Below are positions 59,358-64,000 of a stretch of DNA of 64,000 nucleotides, in pieces. This DNA is from a bacterium (GTDB lineage Bacteria; Armatimonadota; Fimbriimonadia; Fimbriimonadales; Fimbriimonadaceae). A model generated the notes under the pieces. It searched no databases, had not been told where the DNA came from, and saw only the letters and a program-made list of their open reading frames with translations. How positions within the stretch are numbered: the first letter of the stretch is position 1; each line of letters begins with the position of its first letter. Position numbers and translations under genes: made by a program. The stretch spans positions 186,001-250,000 of the forward strand of contig PNMZ01000002.1 of NCBI GenBank assembly GCA_013823945.1, in the 5' to 3' direction.

Positions 59358-60230
59358 ATGTTGGCGGACTTGAAGGAGCTTTGGCGTTTTCGCGAGCTTC
59401 TTTGGGCGATGGTTGAGCGGGAGCTTCGGATTCGTTACAAGAATTCGGCATTGGGATTTTTGTGGAGTTTGTTGAATCCGTTGGTGACCGTTGCGGTCAT
59501 GTGGAGCGTTTTCACGTTTTTGCTTGGGAATAACACTGAGAATTACAGTGCCTATATTTTGGCGGCCTATTTGCCGTTCTTGTTTTTCAATATGGCTCTA
59601 TTGGATTCGGCACAGTCGGTTTTGGGGTCTTTGAATGTGGTGAAAAAGGTGTATTTCCCCCGGGAGATTCTGCCCTTGGCCAGTGTGATTGGGAACTTCA
59701 TTCATTTCGTGCTGGCACTGGGAGTGTTCTTTATGTTTTTATTTGGGGTGTGGGCGTTCACCGGTTTTCAGGTTGCGCCGTTCACTTGGCGGCTAGTGGC
59801 GTTGCCGTTCTTGTTGATTCCATTCTTTGCGTTGGTTGTGGGATGCTCGCTTCTGATCAGTGCGCTTAATGTGTTTTACGAAGACGTGAAGTACATTTTG
59901 AGTGTGTTTTTGTATTTACTTTTCTTTGTCAGTCCGGTGATGTACTTTAGCGAGACGGTTCGAAGTGCTCTGGCGGGGCGGGCAAATGGTGCATTAATTG
60001 AAACGCTCTACCATTTGAATCCAGTTGCTACGTTCATTACGGCATTTCGGAAGGTTTTGGTACCGCCAGGTCGAATTGAGATTATTCAAGATGGGGTGGC
60101 GGTAAAGGTTCCGCCGGCCCCGTTTGATTACACGATGGTTGGGGTTGCTTGTGTTGTCAGTTTCGTATTGATGGTGTTTGGTTATTGGGTTTTCAACCGT
60201 ATGAAATGGAGGTTTGTGGAGCGACCATGA
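59358..60230 (+). CDS. ABC-2 type polysaccharide-export permease (Wzm/TagG-like)
   Basis: This 290-residue protein has about six helices. It begins LKELWRFRELLWAMVERELR and continues IRYKNSALGFLWSLLNPLVT, the standard opening of ABC-2 polysaccharide exporters. FPREILPLASVIGNFIHFVL and NPVATFITAFRKVL are also typical. It forms the membrane channel exporting undecaprenyl-linked O-antigen or teichoic-acid-like polymers. It overlaps the ATPase gene by 4 bases (ATGA). The neighbourhood has no glycosyltransferases, so the polymer is unknown. Confidence 0.93.
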   Translation: MLADLKELWRFRELLWAMVERELRIRYKNSALGFLWSLLNPLVTVAVMWSVFTFLLGNNTENYSAYILAAYLPFLFFNMALLDSAQSVLGSLNVVKKVYFPREILPLASVIGNFIHFVLALGVFFMFLFGVWAFTGFQVAPFTWRLVALPFLLIPFFALVVGCSLLISALNVFYEDVKYILSVFLYLLFFVSPVMYFSETVRSALAGRANGALIETLYHLNPVATFITAFRKVLVPPGRIEIIQDGVAVKVPPAPFDYTMVGVACVVSFVLMVFGYWVFNRMKWRFVERP

Positions 60231-60967
60231 AAACGGGGATTGCGCTTGATATTCGGGAAGTTCGCAAGACGTTTATTTTGAGTCACTCGGGGGCGGCTTC
60301 ACTTAAAACGGCCTTGCTCTGGTGGAAGAAGGCGAACCGGGAGAAGCTCGAGGTATTAAATGGCTTGACAATTCGAGTAAAGCATGGCGAGTGCGTGGCA
60401 TTGGTTGGGCGTAACGGCGCAGGTAAGTCAACGCTCTTGAGTCTCATTTCAAAAATTTATAAACCGACAAGTGGGGAGATTGTAGTGGATGGCCGGATTG
60501 CGCCGCTTTTGGAATTAGGGGCTGGATTCCACCCTGATTTGACGGGTCTCGAAAACATTTTGTACAACGGGATGATCCTTGGATTGTCGCGGAAGGAAGT
60601 CTTGGAGCGGACGCCGCAGATCGTTGCCTTTGCGGAGCTGGAAACGCACATCGATACGCCGGTTCGGACCTATTCGAGCGGAATGCAAGCGAGGCTCGGA
60701 TTTGCGATTGCGGCGCATGTGGATGCTGACATTTTGATTGTGGATGAGGTTTTGGCAGTGGGCGATTATTCGTTTGAGAAAAAGTGTTATGACTATATTG
60801 ATGAGTTCCGGCGGAAGGGGGGCACGATTTTGTTTGTGAGTCACAATCCGGACTCGGTTCGGCGGGTGGCGGATCGGGTGATTTGGCTCGCAAAAGGACA
60901 AGTAAAAATGGACGGCTCAGTTGAGACCGTCCTTGAAGCTTATTTGGCGGCGGGCGAGGAACGCTGA
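60227..60967 (+). CDS. ABC-type polysaccharide-export ATPase (Wzt/TagH-like)
   Basis: This 246-residue protein has Walker A GRNGAGKSTLLSLISKIY near residue 68, the Wzt-type signature TYSSGMQARLGFAIA and Walker B ILIVDEVLAVGD. FHPDLTGLENILYNGMILGL is a hallmark of this subclass. No C-terminal carbohydrate-binding domain is present, so it is the short type. It pairs with the Wzm-like permease just upstream. The stop is 6 bases from the convergent flagellin stop, with no clear terminator. Confidence 0.94.
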   Translation: MKTGIALDIREVRKTFILSHSGAASLKTALLWWKKANREKLEVLNGLTIRVKHGECVALVGRNGAGKSTLLSLISKIYKPTSGEIVVDGRIAPLLELGAGFHPDLTGLENILYNGMILGLSRKEVLERTPQIVAFAELETHIDTPVRTYSSGMQARLGFAIAAHVDADILIVDEVLAVGDYSFEKKCYDYIDEFRRKGGTILFVSHNPDSVRRVADRVIWLAKGQVKMDGSVETVLEAYLAAGEER

Positions 60968-60973
60968 ACGAAC

Positions 60974-62428
60974 CTAGCCGCCGCGGAGAAGTTGGAGGAT
61001 ATTTTGGGGGGCTTGGGACGCCTGGGCTAAGACCGACATTCCACTTTGACGCAGGATGTTGATCTTGGTAAATTCGGTCATTTCTTTAGCCATGTCGGCA
61101 TCTCGAATTGCGCTCTCAGATGCAGTGAGGTTTTCTTCGGCAATTCCGAGAGACCGGACGTTGCTATCAAGGAAGTTTTGTTGGAACGAACCTAGTGAAC
61201 CTCGAATAACACCGAGTTGTTGGACAGCTGAGTCGACAATTTCGATGGCCCGTGTAGCGCCGGTCTCCGTTGTTAGGTCAACGGTGTCAATAGACTCTCC
61301 GGGATAGACTCCCAGTCCGAGATCTTTGGCAAAGACGCTCGGGAGAGAGAAGCTGGCAAATTGATTTGCGTTCGCTCCGATTTGGAATCGAACAGCACCA
61401 ACGCTGAGAGCTCCAACTGGAGCGTTGGCGAGAGCAGTTCCATTTCCAACGGAGGTCATGACGAGTCGGTTTCCAGAAGGGCTTGTCAGAGTAAGGCCGT
61501 TGATTCCGGGGCCCTGGCCGCCGGTGAATGTTTCGACGGTGGTTGATGGGCTCGGCTCGGTGGGAATCTCGACCGTGAAGACTCCGTCGACTCCGGTCGT
61601 GCCGTTGCTGCCTACACCACCATTGAGGATGTTGTTGGTTTCGACGTACTGGATGGGGAATCGGCTACCGAATTCGTTGGAAGTGAGGGTGAAGGTTCCA
61701 CCATTGACAAAGCTTGCGGTCACGCCAGTCAGATTAGTCTTGCTGTTGATTTTGGCAAGGATCGAAGCGGCGGTTTCTCCAGGCTCGCTGGTGAAGCTCA
61801 CTCCGTTGATGGCAAAGACTCCAGGGTTGATGGGGGCGGCTCCGTTAGCCACGGTGGTCGAAAGAGTGGCTACGGATTGGGTTGCAGCGGTGACCCGAGA
61901 AATGGTGAGATTTCCGGATCTTACGGTTTCACCATTTACAGTTCCACCGATGTAGAGGCTTTCCACGTTTGACACGTTTGTGATATTGGTGACAGTTCCG
62001 CTTGCCCCGTTCAGGAGCTTTTTGTTGCCCCAAGTGGATTGTTCGGCAATTCGGTTGAGCGAGGAGACAATGTTGCGGAGTTGGTTTTGGTTAGCTTGGA
62101 GTTGGTTGGCGTCAACGACGGCAGTGTTTGCACTGCTTACGGCGAGAGATCGGATGGATTGAAGGAGTCGACTGACTTCTTCGAGCGCGCCTTCGGCCGT
62201 TTTTGACATGTTGACGGCATCTTGGGAGTTGCGGATGGCTTGTTGGATTCCGCTAATTTGCGAACGTAGTCCTTCGGATACAACCATGCCGGCGGGATCA
62301 TCACCCGCGCTGTTGATGCGCAATCCGGTACTCAGCCGGGTGATGGACATCTGCATGTTGTTCTCGTTGATCGCAATCTGTCGCATTGCGGTCATCGCTG
62401 GGATGTTGGTGTTAATCCTTAAACTCAC
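60974..62428 (-). CDS. Flagellin
   Basis: This 484-residue flagellin has D0/D1 ends. The N-terminus shows LRINTNIPAMTAMRQIAINE and ITRLSTGLRINSAGDDPAG; the C-terminus has ASESAIRDADMAKEMTEFTK and ends QASQAPQNILQLLRGG. The central ~250 residues (about 140-390) form surface-exposed D2/D3-like domains rich in Thr, Val and Gly. It polymerises into the filament after export. GTG 62428 is used; AGGAG lies 10 bases upstream. A palindrome TCGAAA/TTTCGA is nearby. No other flagellar gene is adjacent. Confidence 0.95.
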   Translation of the reverse strand: MSLRINTNIPAMTAMRQIAINENNMQMSITRLSTGLRINSAGDDPAGMVVSEGLRSQISGIQQAIRNSQDAVNMSKTAEGALEEVSRLLQSIRSLAVSSANTAVVDANQLQANQNQLRNIVSSLNRIAEQSTWGNKKLLNGASGTVTNITNVSNVESLYIGGTVNGETVRSGNLTISRVTAATQSVATLSTTVANGAAPINPGVFAINGVSFTSEPGETAASILAKINSKTNLTGVTASFVNGGTFTLTSNEFGSRFPIQYVETNNILNGGVGSNGTTGVDGVFTVEIPTEPSPSTTVETFTGGQGPGINGLTLTSPSGNRLVMTSVGNGTALANAPVGALSVGAVRFQIGANANQFASFSLPSVFAKDLGLGVYPGESIDTVDLTTETGATRAIEIVDSAVQQLGVIRGSLGSFQQNFLDSNVRSLGIAEENLTASESAIRDADMAKEMTEFTKINILRQSGMSVLAQASQAPQNILQLLRGG

Positions 62429-62447
62429 TCTTGAACCACTCCTGGTT

Positions 62448-62463
62448 TTTTTCGAAATTTCTT
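62448..62463. promoter_or_regulatory. Perfect small palindrome in the flagellin leader
   Basis: TCGAAA, TTTC, TTTCGA is a perfect 6-bp inverted repeat between the likely promoter and the AGGAG site. On the minus strand a TAAA followed 15 bases later by a poor CGAAAGAA could be a degenerate sigma-28 promoter, but the match is weak. Confidence 0.35.
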
Positions 62464-62540
62464 TCGAGTCTTGTGTGAGATTTTAGGAAGGATGTGGAAC
62501 AAACTTTAGTTTGAATTGAAAATTGGGTGGTTGCGGGGTG

Positions 62541-62546
62541 TATGGT
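62541..62546 (+). promoter_or_regulatory. -10 hexamer TATGGT, leaderless start
   Basis: TATGGT is followed by 6 bases and ATG 62553. Confidence 0.5.
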
Positions 62547-62552
62547 TGGGGA

Positions 62553-63533
62553 ATGGCGGGTCGATTTCGGTGGGGGATTGTGGGTCCGGGGAACATCGCG
62601 CGAAAATTTGGCACGGGAGTACTACTTTCGGAGACGAGCGAAGTTGCCGTGGTCGGGTCACGCGATTTAGGGCGTTCAGAGACATTTTGTGCAGAATTTG
62701 GTGGGCGAGCAGTGGGGAGCTATGATGAGGTATTGGGGGCTGAGGATGTTGACGGGGTCTATATTGCAACGCCACATCACCTCCACGCAGAATTGACAAT
62801 AGCAGCGGCAAAAGCAGGGAAGAATGTTCTTTGCGAAAAGCCATGCGCGCTAAGAGCTGAGGATGCAGCGAGAGCGATAGAGGCTTGTCAAGCGGCGGGG
62901 GTGCTGTTTTGTGAGGCGTATCTGTACCGAACCCATCCTTTGACGGCACAAGTCATGGGGGTGGTGCATTCGGGGAAGTTGGGTGTGATTCGGCACATTG
63001 CAGCGGAGTTTGCATTTGGGGCAGCTGATGACTGGCAGAATGTCCGGACGGTTTTGGAGTATGGGGGAGGGGGCTTGATGGATGTTGGGGTTTATCCTGT
63101 GAGTTATGCGATGATGGTGTTTGGCGGCGAACCAAAGCGAGTGAGCTATTTGTTTGAGAAATCGGAATCGGGATACGACGGCTGGGCTTCAGGTTCAATG
63201 ATTTTTGACGGAGGAAGGACGGTGAGTTTTGGATGCGGTATTCATGTGCAGATGGAGAATCGTGTCCGTATTTATGGAACACATGGGATGCTGGATGTTT
63301 CAAGGCCGTGGGATTGTACGGAGGGGTTCCGGGTGAAGAGTCACGGTTCTGATGATTGGGAAGAGATTGAGGGGATCAAGGCGGATCGATTTGGGAACGA
63401 AGTGGATGTTTTTGTTCGGTCTTTGGATCAAGGATTTGTGGCGTCAATGACTCCGGATGATAGTTTAGCGGTGATACGTACGCTTGATCGGCTGAGAATA
63501 TATGGCGGACTTGATTTTCCCGGAGACCCTTGA
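62553..63533 (+). CDS. Gfo/Idh/MocA-family oxidoreductase (cytoplasmic)
   Basis: This 326-residue protein has the Rossmann motif WGIVGPGNIARKF at the N-terminus, VYIATPHHLHAELTIAAAKA near residue 75, and the catalytic-type EKP motif (VLCEKPCALRAEDAA). The C-terminal domain includes GGGGLMDVGVYPVSYAMMVF. This arrangement fits dimeric dihydrodiol-dehydrogenase-like and 1,5-anhydro-fructose-reductase-like members, with NAD(P)H cofactor. Unlike the family member at 1076 it has no signal. ATG 62553 is chosen for TATGGT-N6 over ATG 62523. DinB follows 30 bases later. Confidence 0.88.
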   Translation: MAGRFRWGIVGPGNIARKFGTGVLLSETSEVAVVGSRDLGRSETFCAEFGGRAVGSYDEVLGAEDVDGVYIATPHHLHAELTIAAAKAGKNVLCEKPCALRAEDAARAIEACQAAGVLFCEAYLYRTHPLTAQVMGVVHSGKLGVIRHIAAEFAFGAADDWQNVRTVLEYGGGGLMDVGVYPVSYAMMVFGGEPKRVSYLFEKSESGYDGWASGSMIFDGGRTVSFGCGIHVQMENRVRIYGTHGMLDVSRPWDCTEGFRVKSHGSDDWEEIEGIKADRFGNEVDVFVRSLDQGFVASMTPDDSLAVIRTLDRLRIYGGLDFPGDP

Positions 63534-63563
63534 TTTGGAACTTCGAGAGGGAGAGGTAGTCTG

Positions 63564-64000
63564 ATGAAGAAGATGACGGATCGGGAGTTTTTGGAACAGC
63601 TGGTGGGGTACGAGGTGTGGGCGAATGAACAGTGGCTGGGCACCTTGGGTCGCTTTAAGGATCGCGCCCGAGCGGAAGGGGTAATGCGTCACATCGTGGG
63701 GTGTTATAACGGATGGCTTGGGCTAGTAGCGGAATGGGAAGGTAAGCCTCACGATGAGCTTGATCTTGAAGCAGATATGAAGGACCTGCTTCGGCGATGG
63801 CGGGTTGTAGTTCAGACCAGGGACTTGGATGAAGTCGTTGAATTCACAGGCGGAAAAGGGAACAAACGGCGGTTGTCGGTGCGAGAATTGGTTCACCACG
63901 TTTTGAACCATGGTTCTTATCACCGGGGTCATCTGCGAGGTCTTGCCGAATCAGAGGGGCTCGCAGACTTTCCGGAGACGGATTCGCTTTACTACTTTAT
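63564..64000 (+). CDS. DinB-family protein, 3' truncated by window edge
   Basis: About 145 residues are visible. They begin MKKMTDREFLEQLVGYEVWA and contain RHIVGCYNGW and then LVHHVLNHGSYHRGHLRGLA. The HxxxH-type His cluster in the last segment matches DinB metal ligands, and the first visible His near residue 50 is the third. GGGAGAGG precedes ATG 63564. It lies 30 bases after the oxidoreductase gene and is probably cotranscribed. It is only distantly similar to the DinB protein at 439. Confidence 0.8.
   Translation, partial: MKKMTDREFLEQLVGYEVWANEQWLGTLGRFKDRARAEGVMRHIVGCYNGWLGLVAEWEGKPHDELDLEADMKDLLRRWRVVVQTRDLDEVVEFTGGKGNKRRLSVRELVHHVLNHGSYHRGHLRGLAESEGLADFPETDSLYYF

Noticed and set aside
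1-64000. CRISPR arrays, prophage genes, transposases or rRNA
   Set aside because: I saw no evenly spaced direct repeats, no transposase or integrase motifs and no rRNA-like sequence. This was by reading only.

Overview
The window is a chromosomal segment of a flagellated, probably diderm bacterium. It carries about 67 protein genes, one tRNA gene and no rRNA, phage or transposase. Coding density is high on both strands, GC is moderate, and Leu is mostly TTG. My best taxonomic guess, at low confidence, is Armatimonadota (Fimbriimonadia-like). The grounds are the mix of genes: flagellin and FliL away from any flagellar operon, a K+-independent proton pyrophosphatase, a futalosine-type UbiA, DUF2330, PH-domain proteins, and leaderless genes. 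I could not run a phylogeny.

Layout. 1-6.2 kb: a truncated Crp/Fnr regulator, a DinB protein, a secreted Gfo/Idh/MocA oxidoreductase, and a rightward run with a GH4-like Rossmann protein, two PH-domain membrane proteins and a RecB-type nuclease. 6.2-11.7 kb: a secreted DUF4424-like protein, galE, an AT-richer patch with unknown genes (including two tandem membrane/coiled-coil paralogues), and gcvT. 11.8-16.5 kb: two TPR proteins, a YcgR/PilZ protein and a diguanylate cyclase. 16.6-20.4 kb: RidA, a quinate-dehydrogenase-like protein, an acyl-ACP-reductase-like protein, a lone MlaF-type ATPase and a small secreted helical protein. 20.6-31.7 kb: pheT-pheS-rocD, fliL, a GT39 glycosyltransferase, a peptidase E, a stand-alone cNMP-binding protein and a very long pyrophosphatase. 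31.9-37.4 kb: UbiA/MqnP, unknown genes, an amine oxidase, and a tandem pair of one-TM proteins. 37.4-42.7 kb: DUF2330, gpmA, an NTF2-like protein, tRNA-Gln, upp, glmU, prs.

42.7-47.2 kb: a tightly overlapping six-gene block of mostly membrane proteins with no assigned function, coupled to glmU-prs. This is the best candidate for an undescribed system. 47.2-64 kb: recO, a peptide-binding lipoprotein with an AraC regulator, lemA, purL, a TPR protein, nadK, an OppF-type ATPase, phoU, an FKBP-like protein, Wzm/Wzt-type O-antigen/teichoic-acid exporter genes, flagellin, a second Gfo/Idh/MocA protein, and a truncated second DinB protein.

The strongest cross-cutting signal is promoter architecture. 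At least fourteen genes have a TANNNT-type -10 hexamer 6-8 bases before an ATG or GTG and no room for a Shine-Dalgarno leader, so their mRNAs are probably leaderless. I used this to choose several start codons. Other oddities are a ~275-residue insertion in the pyrophosphatase, a PheT without its EMAP-like tRNA-binding domain that carries an in-frame palindromic repeat, and purL overlapping head-to-head with a lipoprotein gene.
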